Both the position numbers and the translations under genes were made by a program. From Lucinisca nassula (Eukaryota; Mollusca; Bivalvia; Lucinida; Lucinidae): 64,000 bases of DNA. The notes below the pieces were generated by a model that was given only the letters and a program-made list of their open reading frames with translations, was not told the DNA's origin and did not search any database. The DNA lies in assembly GCA_963580285.1 (NCBI GenBank), contig OY757012.1, positions 169,930,652 to 169,994,651 of the forward strand, written 5' to 3'. Positions 1-10,311 of the stretch are shown here, in pieces; the stretch's first letter is position 1, and the number at the start of each line of letters is the position of its first letter.

Positions 1-732
1 CACCATATGAAATTTGACTTCAATCGGCCTAACAGTTTCCGAGGAGAAGCAGTTCGAAAATTTTCACATTTTTCGCCTCGGCGAGGCTATATTAAATGGA
101 ATGTAATATTTCGCAAGTTTATTGGTTAGATCTCATTGATATCTATCAGTATGCCAAAAATTGTTTAAATATTCCAACAAAAGCATATGTGTCAAAGTTT
201 GACCTAGGCACAAAGAAGGTCAAGGTCAACCAAGGGTCACCATTTTAGCAATTTATGATGGGCCTACGTCCCAGATGCTATTTATCAAGTTTCGTGGAAA
301 TCTGCCCAGTGGTTCTTGAGAAGACTCTTTTTGAAGGGTTTTTACCATATATGGCTTGGCGGCCATTTTGGTCAGGTGACCTGGACCCCATGAGCAAATT
401 TTGGTTTCCCCCATCCCATAGAGGCTCCATATGAAATTTGACTTCAATCGGCCCAACGGTTTCCGAGGAGAATCAGTTCGAAATTTTTCACATTTTTCGC
501 CTCGGCGAGGCTATACTAAATGGAATGTAATATTTCGCAAGTTCATTGGTTAGAGCTCATTGATATCTATCAGTATGCCAAAAATTGTTTAAATATTCCA
601 AGCGGTTAAGTCACTATCACAAATTTTCACAAACGGGTTACGGACGGACAGACAGACAGACAGAATGACAGAATGACACGGTGATTTTAGGGCACTCTTA
701 GAAATCAACCGACTTCAGTCGGTCGCTTTTTC
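1..732. repeat. Dispersed repeat with internal direct duplication
   Basis: Bases 3-180 recur almost unchanged at 427-602. Both copies hold the phrase TTCGCCTCGGCGAGGCTATA. The unit between them contains gaccttggtc-like words (AAGGTCAAGGTCAACC). The right end has a CAGA microsatellite (about 640-665) and a small palindrome, ACCGACTTCAGTCGGT. No protein is visible; short open frames here lie inside the repeat. It looks like the end of a longer dispersed element entering from the left. Confidence 0.7.
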
Positions 733-1083
733 TGCGGGTCGTGCAATCAAAATGCGCATTTGGTCTTTAGAGCTAACAAAACTAGGGACGTTGATGTCAT
801 CTTAATACCACAACCTAGACGTACCGGAAGTTTAGGTTTCTTCGACAATGTGCATATTTAAATAACATTTTTATATCAACATGTCTGTAAGCTCAAAAGG
901 CATTCCTTTTATTGCATAAACCCATTTAGGACCAGAAACACCAAAACGGGTACCCTGGCAAAATATGCAGGCCCAGATCAGACGCCACAGAACGCGGAGA
1001 AGCCACCGCCGGTCGGGGATCCCTGCTACATGGAATAGTCGAAGACCCCCCACGTATCTTCGAGTACCTTCGAACAGCTGGAA
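733..1083. other. No recognisable feature
   Basis: Unique-looking sequence. GC content rises from about 960 onward, leading into the GC-richer island. Short open frames exist on both strands, but none resembles a known protein. Confidence 0.4.
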
Positions 1084-1561
1084 ATGGCGGGAGCTGGTGA
1101 CCCCAAAGTCGAAGCCTGGCGCTGGCGTCGAAAACTTCGACACGAGGCAATTGGACGAGAACACATATCCGCGAAATACATATATGCAAACTCTGCTTGC
1201 GGGCAGGCATGGAGCTCGTTCAGAAAAGATGATGTTGTCCTAGGTTCCAGGGGTTTGGAGAATACAAGAAGAACTACATGGAAAGGGGGCAGATCGAGTG
1301 GGGAGATCTAGAAGAGATCCGGGAGGCTTCCCGCGAATGGGCGTTGGAACTTGGTTGGGGTCCCGAGGGAGAAGATAGGATAAGTTTGGGAAGATCTTGG
1401 GGGAGATCTCGCCCGAAATGGTGATAGAAGTGTTGGGGTTGAAACACGGGGGTTTGTACGCTGTGACCATTTGCAGGGCTCCCGTATTCTGCACAGATCT
1501 CGAGGGGTTGTACGCTAGACGGCTGGTGTGGCTATGGAGACCATCTTGTCCTTCCTCTTTG
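1084..1561 (+). pseudogene. Unrecognised coding remnant, frameshifted
   Basis: Two or three frames in succession give protein-like sequence on the plus strand. The first (from the ATG at 1084) includes RKLRHEAIGREHISAKYIYA. The next, from about 1236, includes GEYKKNYMERGQIEWGDLEE and EIREASREWALELGWGPEGE. The third (about 1379-1561) includes GEISPEMVIEVLGLKHGGLY and ends in TAG. The frame changes near 1236 and 1400 suggest a decayed gene, or exons: CCTAG precedes the second segment and could be an acceptor. I do not recognise the family. It ends about 110 bases from the stop of the opposite-strand frame, so the two are tail to tail. Confidence 0.35.
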
Positions 1562-1667
1562 TAGGCGTCGTCTTCTCTACCCCAAACCTGCAGAGGATAG
1601 GGCACCGCATCTTTTCCATCTCTGCCGGCCCACCAAGGCGCTCTATCTCCTTCTCCAGAAATTGTCC

Positions 1668-2309
1668 TTACGTTGGGTGTTCCACATCCGTCGTCGGCTC
1701 TCCCCCCTCGTCTAGGGGAACCACATATAGCAGCATTCTGGGGGCTTCCCTAAACATCTGCGAGCAGAACCTTCTGCAGAGATATTCTCCCGGGAGCATA
1801 TCCACGGCTTTCCACAGATCTGTAGATTTGGGGGCGATCTCCACCCGTCGCACACACGAATTTTTTTCGACAAATTCCGCCTCCGACTCTGCCAACCTCT
1901 GGAGAGTCTCTACGCGGAGAGCATGCAATAAATGGATTGGATTCCAGCAAACCTCCATCTCTCCCCTACCAAAGAACTTCTTACTCGGCTGCACTTCTAT
2001 CTCCAGGCCCCGCACCAGGGCGTTGTGCTCCAGCGCTGGCATCCAGTATGTGGTTTTGTAGCGGCCGTCGTTCCGTTTCTCGAAGAATTCTTTGCAGTTG
2101 GATAGGATCCTAGCCAGGCCCTCTGTGGCCCACACCGCTATCCTAGGAGTCGAATCGTTCGACAGCACGACCCTAGGCTTTCGTGTATCCAGGTGCTGCT
2201 CCCGAAACCACAGCACGATCCACCTATCCGGTCGTAGGCTAGAGATCCTGCTGGTCTGCATGGAAGATAGGATCTCAACTACCAGCAACCTAGAAGAGAT
2301 GTTCCCCAA
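1668..2309 (-). CDS. Hypothetical protein, about 213-230 aa open frame, unknown family
   Basis: A long minus-strand open frame in GC-richer DNA. The first codon of the stated span is TTG rather than ATG; the frame stays open upstream to about 2365, so the true start or an upstream exon is unknown. The product is mixed charged and hydrophobic, with stretches such as NCKEFFEKRNDGRYKTTYWM and MFREAPRMLLYVVPLDEGGE. It has no obvious signal peptide, membrane segment or zinc ligands. The frame stops at ACG TAA; the same bases read AAC|GTAAGG, a good splice donor, so this could also be an exon. I do not recognise the family. It could be a host gene or part of a mobile element; the convergent remnant beside it favours the latter. 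Confidence 0.4.
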   Translation of the reverse strand: MGNISSRLLVVEILSSMQTSRISSLRPDRWIVLWFREQHLDTRKPRVVLSNDSTPRIAVWATEGLARILSNCKEFFEKRNDGRYKTTYWMPALEHNALVRGLEIEVQPSKKFFGRGEMEVCWNPIHLLHALRVETLQRLAESEAEFVEKNSCVRRVEIAPKSTDLWKAVDMLPGEYLCRRFCSQMFREAPRMLLYVVPLDEGGEPTTDVEHPT

Positions 2310-2445
2310 TTCTCGACACCCGACCTCTCCCCTCCGATACCTCGACCGTTTCCATCGATACGCCTACTGCTTCCCCCGATGTGCCTGCCCCAGTGCCAGC
2401 GATCCTTTCTATATGGAATAGAGGCCTGCGGAAAAGAGGAAGCTT

Positions 2446-2705
2446 TTGTGTGCTAGGCGTCCCTATATGTGTGTATGCGGGGTGTCCCTTGTCTGGTGTG
2501 TGCATGCTGGGTGTCCCTGTCTGGTGTGCGCATGCTGGGTGTCCCTACCTGTGTGCGCATGCTGGGTGTCCATACCCTGTCCCTATCTGTGTGCATGCGG
2601 GGTGTCCCTACCTGTGTGCATGTTGGGTGTCCTACCTGTGTGTGCATTCGGGGTGTCCCTACCCTGTCCCTATCTGTGTGTGTATGGCTGGGTGTCCCTA
2701 CCCTG
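2446..2705. repeat. Minisatellite, about 27-36 bp unit
   Basis: Imperfect tandem copies of a unit built on GTGTCCCTACCTGTGTGCAT and CATGCTGGGTGTCC. All three plus-strand frames stay open across it, which explains the cysteine-rich open frames seen here. They are repeat products rather than a supported gene. Confidence 0.8.
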
Positions 2706-3407
2706 CTGCTGCTGCGAGCTGTGTGTGCTGTGTTTGCTGCTGCTTGCAAACAAGGCCTAGGAGCCGAGATTTACCAAATAGGGCCTCTAGGGAGGAGGAT
2801 GTTCTCACCTTAGTCCCAGAACCCCTACTCTGTATACTACTCATGGGCGTCTTTGACGTCAATCATAATGTACATTTCTGCTTGAGTTGGAACAGCCTTT
2901 GTAACGACACAGCAACATTATGCTATATTTTAACGTTAATAAGAATTGAAAGACAGACACATTTTATGACAAAGGAAATTAAAACTTTGTTTTGAATAGG
3001 GTGTTATTTTCAAATGGAGACCCCTTGCTCGTTGATGTAAATACTACCCTGCAAGATATGTTTGCTTATCCAAATTTAAGCGATTTCTTATGTAAAAGAT
3101 GTTTAAGTAATATTTAAATTAAAATTTTGATATATATCTTTTTAGTTAGAATTTATTTCTTGAAATGTATTAGATATGGGTAAACTTATTTTATTTAGAA
3201 TATTTACATTATTTCCCATGTAATATGTGACGAAAAACTCGGGTTTGAGGGCTAAATTTAAATAAGAAAAACAATTGCAAGCAGTTTTCCTTCACTTCTA
3301 TTTTCTTTGAACAGCGGAAGAGCTTCGTTGACAAAGAATTGCCCATCCTCCAATATTGGAGAGAAACTTGGTTTATTTGACGCCACTTAGTGATCGTATG
3401 ACGTCGC
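2706..3407. other. No recognisable feature, AT-rich after 2840
   Basis: I see no coding, RNA or repeat signature beyond ordinary AT-rich intergenic sequence. Confidence 0.4.
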
Positions 3408-3684
3408 TTAAGTCGGGCTTGGAGAAATAGATTTGTCTGCATGGTGCTTCCGCGCAGAGCTGAAACCGACCGAACTTGAGATTCGGTAAACCACTTAAGC
3501 ATACGCCTGCCAAGGAAAAGTGGTACGAGTTGGACCGCTCCTTAAACGCTAGCGGTGACTTTGGTCGGTAGGGCTTGAAATGTCATTACACCTCAATGTT
3601 GGACAAAAGTCCCTCAAAATCGGAAGCAACGTCTTCAGAATGACCTCAGTAGAGTTGACAAGGACGTAACACCTAAAACAAACG
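3408..3684 (+). repeat. SINE-like element, family S, diverged
   Basis: A degenerate member of the roughly 300-bp family defined by better copies elsewhere. Shared words are TGCTTCCGCGCAGAGCTGAA and AAGTCC...CAAAAT, then GGAAGCAACGTCTTCAGAAT and a GTTGAC...GACGT end. It is read in the orientation in which the CAAA-rich tail is 3'. The copy is old and has no clear target-site duplication. Confidence 0.6.
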
Positions 3685-4234
3685 TCATGTCGACAAATAT
3701 TTATGGGTAAATAACTCCGCTTATATTCTGGATATGATATGTGATGCTACTTATCATAGTCTATTGACTAAGTTTCAACATAAATTGGATCAAAACTGTT
3801 GGAAAAGTCAATCGAAAATGAAGCCGTGTTAAGAAATGTTTAAGGGGCTAATAACGATAAAGATATTTGGTGAAATAATTCCACTTGTTTTAATGGACTG
3901 TGACTTCCATGCTCCACGCTACAATCTAACTATATACTAAGTTTCAGTTTAATTGTGAAATTTTTATAAAAAGATTATTAAAAATACTCAATTATGAAGA
4001 CAAATTAAATCTCACATTGTTGAGTAATTTATCGAGAAATGAATTTTAGAAAATAATTGAAATCGCAGTAATGCAACATATTTCTCTGATTGGTTGATAA
4101 TAATAGCCAGCGTGCATGTATATAAAGGGGATTTCCTTTAGGGCGCGCAAAGTTTGAATATGTTTCGACAAAAGAAGATTGTCCATGTCGTTGTAAAAAC
4201 ATTTTGAGCAATTTCAAATGCAAAAAAAGTTCAA
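3685..4234. repeat. Degenerate tandem pair, otherwise empty
   Basis: Two loosely similar stretches of about 190 bp follow each other (about 3700-3850 and 3850-4010). Both contain an 'ataa.tcc.ctt' start and an AAGTTTCA-like phrase. The rest is AT-rich and has no supported gene. Confidence 0.3.
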
Positions 4235-5531
4235 ATGTTCTGCGATAACCAAAGTATTTGTCAAGTAGTGAATTCTGGTAAAGCCAAAGATGAAACTTTA
4301 CAGGATTGTTTAAGAGAAATGGCCTTTTTAGCTGCCGTGCATGAATTTCAAATTTAAATGGTAACTTAGAATCAAAAGCTAATCGCTTGGCGGATTGTCT
4401 ATCGAGATGGGACTTAGACTATTCCCATAGAGTTAATTTCCTTACAGCAGCACAAGGTTAAGATTTGGTTGAATGCCACATTCCTTCTAGTTTATTTGAC
4501 CTTCTCCATTCTTTGTAACACTTATATGTTTTCAGACGAACAACTGAAGGTCTGAATTTCAGACTTGAAAACAACCAGGAGGAGTGCTTATGCAGACAGC
4601 ACAGCGGAGTATCTTAGAATCTAGTAGGAGTCATTTCTCCTATTTTGTTTGTATTTTCGTCTATCTTATCTGCCAGCAGAAACAGAAACTTTATGCCTAT
4701 ATTCGCAGTTTTAGAGCAGAACTTTCAAATCTACAAGTTCAATTAAAAATTACATTAGTGAGGTTAAATTAAGTATCACTTGTTAGGTGTTTCAGTAGAA
4801 CATATCAATGACTTTTTATTGAATTTAAGTATTAGAGGTATTGCCAGACTACATCCCCATTATACTAAACAGGCCAAAGCTATCATCCAAGATATATTGA
4901 TCCACTTTTGCCACTATACTTAATCTGTCAATCCCTACAGATAGTGTTTTTGTGTTTATTTCTTGTTGCCTTCTTTTTGTTTGCCAGAAAATCAAATTTG
5001 GTTCAGACTAGTAAAGCAGATTTGCTTAAAGATGTCTAGATTAATTCTGACCATTTGATTGTTTCCTTCCGATGGTCAAAAACTATTCAGTTTGGAGAAA
5101 GAGTATTACAGACACCTTTAGTTAAAATACCAAAATCAGTTTTGTGTCTAGTCAGAGTTTTTAAAAATATGTATAAATTGGTCGATATCCAAGAGGAAGT
5201 CCCATTGTTCACTTTACCTGACAAAAAATGCATCTTTTACAAAGATTGTCAATCAAAACTAAGATCATTGGTCAAAGCGATAGGCTTAAATCCCGAGGAT
5301 TTTTCCTCTCATGGGTTCAGGAGAGGTAGCAGTACATACGACTTTAAATCTGGGGTTCCAGCTGATTTAATACAAGTACATGGGGATTGACTTTGTGATG
5401 CCTACAAAAAATATCTTGTGTTCAGTCTGGAAGACAAAATAAGTGTTACCGAGAGTCTGAAGGTAGCAATTTTGAAGCGTACGGTAAGACAGTTTGAACA
5501 ATTTTTGAGGTATAGGGGCAGAGATAACTGA
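4235..5531 (+). pseudogene. DIRS-like retroelement remnant (RNase H end and tyrosine recombinase)
   Basis: From the ATG at 4235 the frame gives an RNase H tail (NSGKAKDETLQDCLREMAFL, then after a stop and a frameshift SKANRLADCLSRWDLD, about 4370-4425). About 4590-4770 gives a broken N-terminal recombinase domain. About 5055-5531 gives the catalytic part of a tyrosine recombinase, with the H-x-x-R box HGFRRG and the region of the active-site tyrosine, DAYKKYL. The stretch VHGD*LCDAYKKYL has a stop where a tryptophan codon is expected (TGG to TGA). Several stops and frameshifts mean it cannot act. DIRS elements integrate with a tyrosine recombinase in place of a DDE integrase; the reverse transcriptase part is missing. 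It lies just 3' of SDR gene B exon 5. Confidence 0.7.
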
Positions 5532-5777
5532 GTACATCGGCTAGTACGCTTTTAATATTCTCTCTGAAATTTCAACTCAAAGTTTTCTTTCATACTATAT
5601 AAGAATGTGCATGTAGGTGGAATAAATATTGTGTATGGATGGTGATTCATTTTTATACATTAATGCTGAAATAGTGCATGCCTTTGTTTGTTTTTTTTTT
5701 TTTTTTTACATAATGCTCCAAGGCACCTTGCATGGGTCAGATTCATTAACTATTTTTTATGTTTTTATTTATTTTTT

Positions 5778-5947
5778 TAGAATGTCGAAAAGTGACGATC
5801 ATTGCTGTCTCAATAGCTAAACACCTGTATGGAATAGATGGTGTTACATTGCAAATTTTCCGTGGAGATACAATTGCCCAGATTGCTTCCAGAATTGAAT
5901 CTGGTGTGACTGATCTATATCCACATGACTTTGTAATTATATATTAA
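5778..5947 (+). pseudogene. Short SGNH-hydrolase-like fragment of a mobile element
   Basis: A roughly 55-codon open stretch containing HLYGIDGVTLQIFRGDTIAQ and PHDFVII resembles the start of the GDSx/SGNH hydrolase-like proteins often found in animal retroelements. The usual GDS nucleophile box reads AVS here, so the serine remains but its context is altered. The frame ends at TAATAA. It may belong to the neighbouring DIRS-like remnant. The assignment is from general resemblance only. Confidence 0.35.
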
Positions 5948-6087
5948 TAATGAGGAATACATAATTAATTGCATGTGAACCTTTGGAAGAGTTATCTGAA
6001 AACGAAACGGATGCCGACCGTCGCCAGACACCGTAACGGAAAAACACTTTGTAACAGGTGTAAACAATGCAATTTAATTTGGCTTAC

Positions 6088-6324
6088 AGCATCAGAATCA
6101 TAAAAACTATCTCCACCACCAACAATATTTCGTATGTAAGGATCACTACTCCTCAGTGCGTCTTCCATAGCATCTGTTACTGGTTTCGTTGAGTTATTAG
6201 CTCCAGTGTGACCTTTCCTTATTGGTATTAGTGGTATTTCAAAGTAATGTCGGCCATAAGTCTTCTTGACCTCGTCAGAGGCACTGGACCATGTTTCCTC
6301 TAATTCTGATTCTAGTCTTCTCAA
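6088..6324 (-). CDS. SDR gene B, exon 5 (C-terminal region)
   Basis: 79 codons that follow exon 4 in phase 0. The acceptor is TTCTACAG|TTGAGA and a strong candidate donor is GCT|GTAAGC. The product (EETWSSASDEVKKTYGRHYF, then PVTDAMEDALRSSDPYIRN and VGGGDSFYDSDA) matches the C-terminal substrate-binding part of SDR9C proteins, where a 'YG..YF' helix is followed by 'PV.DA...AL....P..RY..G'. If the donor is not used, the frame reads on 31 more codons to a stop at 5992-5994 and the protein would be about 358 residues. If it is used, a short last exon must lie further left, and I could not find one. Exon 5 sits between a hairpin MITE (6379-6570) and a retroelement remnant. Confidence 0.75.
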
Positions 6325-6378
6325 CTGTAGAAGAAATGTACAAAATACCTTCCATTACTACCGAAATAAAATTTGTAT

Positions 6379-6570
6379 AATCAAACACGCCCATGCAAAT
6401 ATATTGAAGATTTTACCACCAAAAATGGAAGTTTTCTGACAAAAAAGTCTGATATTTTTCATATTCCTGCTCAAAACATAGAGTGTGGGAACTCGTTAAC
6501 CGCCTCAGCAGAAATAAGAAAAAATAAAATATATACACCAGTAAATTTATATAGGCGTGTTGTCGTGATG
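6379..6570. mobile_element. Hairpin MITE, family H, copy with shortened hairpin
   Basis: The ends (AACACGCCCATGCAAATA and TATAGGCGTGTTGTCGTGATG-like) match the family-H terminal inverted repeats seen at 55371-55651. Half of the central hairpin is deleted: AACTCGTTAACCGCCTCAGC remains without its partner. It lies 55 bp upstream of the SDR gene B exon 5 acceptor. Confidence 0.65.
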
Positions 6571-7414
6571 TTATGAATATTTAAACTTTGCATTCAGTTT
6601 GAATGCATATATTCTATATAAAATAACACTAACATGTTGATATACATGGTAAAACCTTAGCTCAACGGTGAATCGTGTCAGGAAAATCCAGGGTAAATTA
6701 ACTATGCATTAATCAGTATTGAGGACTCAACAATAATCGGATATGATAGCCCCACAGAATAATGACGAATGCACAGCAGACACAAGCATCATGACTGTTG
6801 CATAAATTGACCAGAGATGCATATAGAATGTTGTTACTGTATCGATATTCTATTAGTATAACAGCTTAATATCCTTAAAACTTAAGTTCCGAAAACTAGT
6901 CCCTGTTGCATTTTATATGATATTAAGAAACTTAATCTTTGTGAAATGACGACGATAACATTTGGAAAATGTTTCGATACCATTTGCATAACATATAATA
7001 CCGATGATCCGCTTTTAGAAGTTTCTTTGTGTTATTAAATCAGTTGCGATCATTAACATCATCAATATGATTACATTCTCCAGCAAAACAGTTAAGTCAC
7101 GCAAGACATAACCCTTAAGTAGCCACCCGCCACAAAACATTTACAATACTTAAATATAACCATCTCTTTTATAGAGGAAATAGTACTACTATGAATGTTA
7201 TTCTGAGTCAAAAGTAAGTTCTATATTTGGCTTTAACTAAGTAACTTTTCTAACTATTTTCCTTAAATTGCAGTTCTTTACAGTATCGAAAAAAATATAA
7301 TGGCACGGAAGTGCCACAAACACGGTACAAATGTTATCAATAGCACCAAGACGAAGAGCATATAAAACATTATAAACAAATAACATCGCATCGGGAAGCA
7401 CGGCCCCATTAACA
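6571..7414. other. No recognisable feature, AT-rich intron sequence
   Basis: AT-rich sequence inside the last visible intron of SDR gene B. No RNA gene, coding remnant or clear repeat recognised. Confidence 0.4.
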
Positions 7415-7640
7415 CCATTTAGGTCATTTTGGAGACGGTGTCTACAAACTTGTTGGACTTTTTTTTTACCAAACTTTGAGATGAAATGGTATATCGAGCC
7501 CTTCCGCCAATGGACGCTCCGACTAGCAACGCTTTGCCTGGGCAGGCTTAGACCATCTAAGAGGTTTACCAGTACTTATATGCGTCGGTTTCAGCTCTGA
7601 TTGGAGGCACATTGCAACCCAAGCTTCCGGAAAACAGTTT
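7415..7640 (-). repeat. SINE-like element, family S, diverged and 3'-truncated
   Basis: Shares CATTTAGGTCATTTTGGAGA, TTGTTGGACTTT...ACCAAACTTTGAGATGAAATG and the TCTAAGAGGTTTACCAGTAC block with the full copies. No CAAA tail or target-site duplication is evident. Confidence 0.6.
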
Positions 7641-8049
7641 ATTTTTGTTATTGGGTCTACTGTTTGTCAATCTACCCGAAGTTACTAAGATCAGAAGCTC
7701 TTCAATGCTGATGTCCACGTCACTTTCACTTTGTTAGAAAATTCAGTTAACGGTTATTTACGGACAATAACCGCGATATCCTTTTCGCTGTGAGGTCAGA
7801 GTGGTGTGTAAGTAGGTTATCTGTAGTCTTAGTACTCAGTAGACCATCGGCCCACCGTTGCTGTCGGTGATTTCGGAAGAAGTATATCGAAACTGAAGAC
7901 GAGCGTTGAATATTTGTAAACACCGGATATGAAGTCCTCTGGTAGATCTTTGCTTCTGATGATTTTTTCTTGTATGTGTGGATTTGTGTGCACGTCTTGT
8001 TTAATGTTCAATGTTTTTGTGTGTACCTTCATAAGAATAGCTCTTTCTC
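7641..8049. other. No recognisable feature
   Basis: Intronic sequence of SDR gene B with no supported feature, immediately before a minisatellite. Confidence 0.35.
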
Positions 8050-8450
8050 TTCGTTCGTTCAGTGGCTTGAGATAGCTACTTTGGAAATCATGGCTTTTTG
8101 TGTGGTTTGAGATAGCTATTTTGGAAATCATGGCTTTTTGGGTGGTTTGAGATAGCTATTTTTGCAATCATGGCTTTTCGGTGGATGGAGATAGCTACTT
8201 TGGTAATCATGGCTTTTCGGTGGCTTGAGATAGCTACTTTGGAAATCATGGCTTTTTGGGTGGTTTGCGATAGCTTTTTGGCAATCATGGCTTTTCGGTG
8301 AATGGAGATAGCTTCTTTGGTTATCATGGCTTTTCGGTGGCTAGAGATAGCTACTTTGGTAATCATGGCTTTTCGGTGGATTGAGACATTTACTTTGGTA
8401 ATGATGACTTTTCGGTGGATTGAGATAGCTACTTTGGTAATCATGGCTTT
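8050..8450. repeat. Minisatellite, 39-40 bp unit, about ten copies
   Basis: Tandem copies of a unit centred on TTTGGTAATCATGGCTTTTC followed by GGTGGATTGAGATAGCTA. The phrase TCATGGCTTTT recurs every 39-40 bases. Open frames on both strands are by-products of the repeat. A second array of the same unit lies at 9190-9450. Confidence 0.9.
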
Positions 8451-8550
8451 TAATAATAACAATAACAATAATAATATGAAATAGGTGTCACATAAAATGC
8501 AACCAACCAACTTAATGCAGCTGAAGGCTAGCTATATATTGTTGTGCGTG

Positions 8551-8719
8551 ATTGAGTGGGTTTGAGTGTTTTAGTTATACGTCTCACCAACAGCTAAGGT
8601 CATACAGAGACGGGGCCTCGGTTTAAAGACTCATCCGAAAGACTGGAGAAGCCCGGGGTCGAACTCACGACCCCTGGTTTATGAGGCGAGTAGCTTATCC
8701 CCTACACCACGGTGGCTTC
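8551..8719 (-). repeat. tRNA-derived SINE, family T
   Basis: Read on the minus strand it begins GAAGCCACCGTGGTGTAGGG (box A-like TGGTGTAGGGGATAAGC) and has a box B GAGTTCGACCCC. A CTCATAA anticodon-like loop lies between them. The body continues TCTTTCGGATGAGTCTTTAA and the tail is ACTC-rich. Two related copies lie at 11772-11866 and 35374-35536. Confidence 0.75.
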
Positions 8720-8979
8720 AATATATTGTTGTAAGAAAATAAACAAAATAGGATAATTTTGAAACCTGAAATATTCTTGAAACTGGATACATAAGGGGCA
8801 ACGTTTGTCTGAGTATCTAAGTGATTACAACACTGATCACATATATAGAAAACTTCTTAGATAATGAAGAAAATTACTTGCAAAATGTGGCTTGAAGGTG
8901 ACCAATTTTACAGTGCTATACTACAACTATTCTACAAACGCATCAAAGATCAAAAGATACAACAGGAGGATGAATCAAC

Positions 8980-9065
8980 GATGAGGACTAGACATCATGA
9001 AATAACTGGAGCAAAAGAAAACCAACAGTCCGACCAAAGAGCACCATGCACCAACCGACATTAAT
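8980..9065 (-). repeat. Fragment of Penelope-like 3' region (family P)
   Basis: Matches the minus-strand copy at about 41590-41710: GAGCAAAAGAAAACCAACAG followed by CCGACCAAAGAGCACC...CACCAACCGACAT. The preceding stretch (8720-8980) holds nothing I recognise. Confidence 0.55.
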
Positions 9066-9111
9066 TAAAATGTTTTAACAGTCTACATGACATTAACCAT
9101 GTTAAAACGCA

Positions 9112-9188
9112 GGACGCAGCTTGCGGGGATCGAACTGGCTACCTTTCGATCTCAAATCCGATGCTTTACCACTGGACCACAGCGCTCC
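9112..9188 (-). repeat. tRNA-like sequence, probably a SINE head
   Basis: The minus strand reads GCTGTGGTCCAGTGGTAAAGC (box A) and later AGTTCGATCCCCGC (box B) at tRNA-like spacing. The acceptor and anticodon stems do not pair well, so a functional tRNA is unlikely. Confidence 0.5.
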
Positions 9189-9189
9189 T

Positions 9190-9455
9190 CACACGCTTCA
9201 GTAGCTTGAGAGAGCTATTTTGGTAATCATGGCTTTTCTGGTGGCTTAATATAGCTATTTTGGTAATCGTGGCTTTTTCGGTGGCTTGAGATAGATATTT
9301 TGGCAATCGTGTTTTTTCAGTAGCTTGATATAGCCAAATTGGTAAGCATGGCTTTTTGGTGGCTTGAGAGCAATTTTGGTAATCGTGGCTTTTTCGGTTG
9401 CTTGAGAAAGCTATTTTTGTATTCGTGGCTTTTGTCATGATTACCAAAATAGATT
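9190..9455. repeat. Second array of the 39-bp minisatellite
   Basis: Same unit and orientation as at 8050-8450 (AGAGCTATTTTGGTAATCAT, GGCTTTTTCGGTGGCTTGAG), about six degenerate copies. An inverted half unit (CATGATTACCAAAATAGA) follows at 9437-9455. Confidence 0.85.
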
Positions 9456-9734
9456 TCTCAAGCAACCGAAAGAAGAGAAAGGGTTATGGTTATGAAAGTA
9501 CACACAAAACAAGAAGTGCACAAAAATCAACACTCATTAATGATCTATTTTTGGGTATCGTTTAAGAAAAACCTAATATTATAACAGAAGAAAATTATCG
9601 AAACTACATTTAGGTGTAAAATGGTTTGTGCCCATTTAATACTAGCTACCTTTCCACATGTTATTCAATAAATAGATAAGAGCTTCAAACACCTTTTAAC
9701 AGGTCCAACATTGATGACGATTATTGTCATTGCA
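9456..9734. other. No recognisable feature
   Basis: AT-rich intronic sequence, nothing supported. Confidence 0.35.
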
Positions 9735-9900
9735 GGAGGCAAAATAGAAGTGAAAGCGATACAATTTCCTCTCACCCCCATCCAAGACAAGAAAAGGGAA
9801 AGAAACACCATTGCAAAATAACATCGCCATAATTAAAACATCACAAACAGAAATTCTAACGGGCAGTGTCTTTCCCACCAAATGGTCAACCGGCTATCCA
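9735..9900 (-). repeat. Diverged Penelope-like 3' region fragment (family P)
   Basis: Follows the order of the copy at 41165-41345: AAAATAGAAGTGAAAGCGAT, GGGAAAGAAACACC, then TCTTTCCCACCAAATGGTCA. It is an old copy with many substitutions. Confidence 0.5.
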
Positions 9901-10311
9901 ATAGTCATGTCAAGTCTCATATAAACAGGCTTCCGTCCTAAAAACTTTGGATGTTTCTTTTATCAACTGATGAAGCTGTGTTCAATGTAGAAATCAGAAC
10001 TTTAATAGACCAAAATAGTTTTGTGTCACTCCTTTCATATACCTTTGTACCTTTTCCAAGTATCAAAAACAAGATTGTAATAATTAAAAGAAATTATTTA
10101 ATTATATTGCTTTTGATGTTATCTCTGAAATATTCTGAATCGTTGAGGCAATTCTAATCAGGGCACACACCATACAGAACACATAGATAGAGAACACATG
10201 CTGTGCGCTCTGGGTAACTTTCAGTGGCTCGAACTACCTTAGTCTCGAGTACATAACATAACATTAGTGCAACAGGTGTTCGAGTCACCGAAGCTCAACA
10301 TAAAATAATCT
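9901..10311. other. No firm feature; possible pogo-type MITE trace
   Basis: About 10225-10300 contains GTGGCTCGAACTACC and GTTCGAGTCACCGAAGC, words like those at the ends of the pogo-type MITE at 55841-56184. Nothing else is recognised. Confidence 0.3.

Noticed and set aside
1528..2061. 177-codon plus-strand frame
   Set aside because: It overlaps the longer minus-strand frame, whose residue pattern looks more protein-like; the plus frame is rich in Ser/Pro/Arg as expected for a shadow.
2381..2995. Cysteine-rich 204-codon frame on the plus strand
   Set aside because: All three frames are open across the minisatellite and give similar Cys/Gly/Pro repeats, which indicates a repeat artefact.
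8050..8450. CRISPR-like array of regularly spaced repeats
   Set aside because: The 39-bp units are contiguous with no unique spacers, in an intron-rich animal sequence; it is a minisatellite.
8640..8719. Functional tRNA-Met gene on the minus strand
   Set aside because: The same head plus body recurs at 35374 with a target duplication and a different anticodon-like triplet, so it is a SINE.
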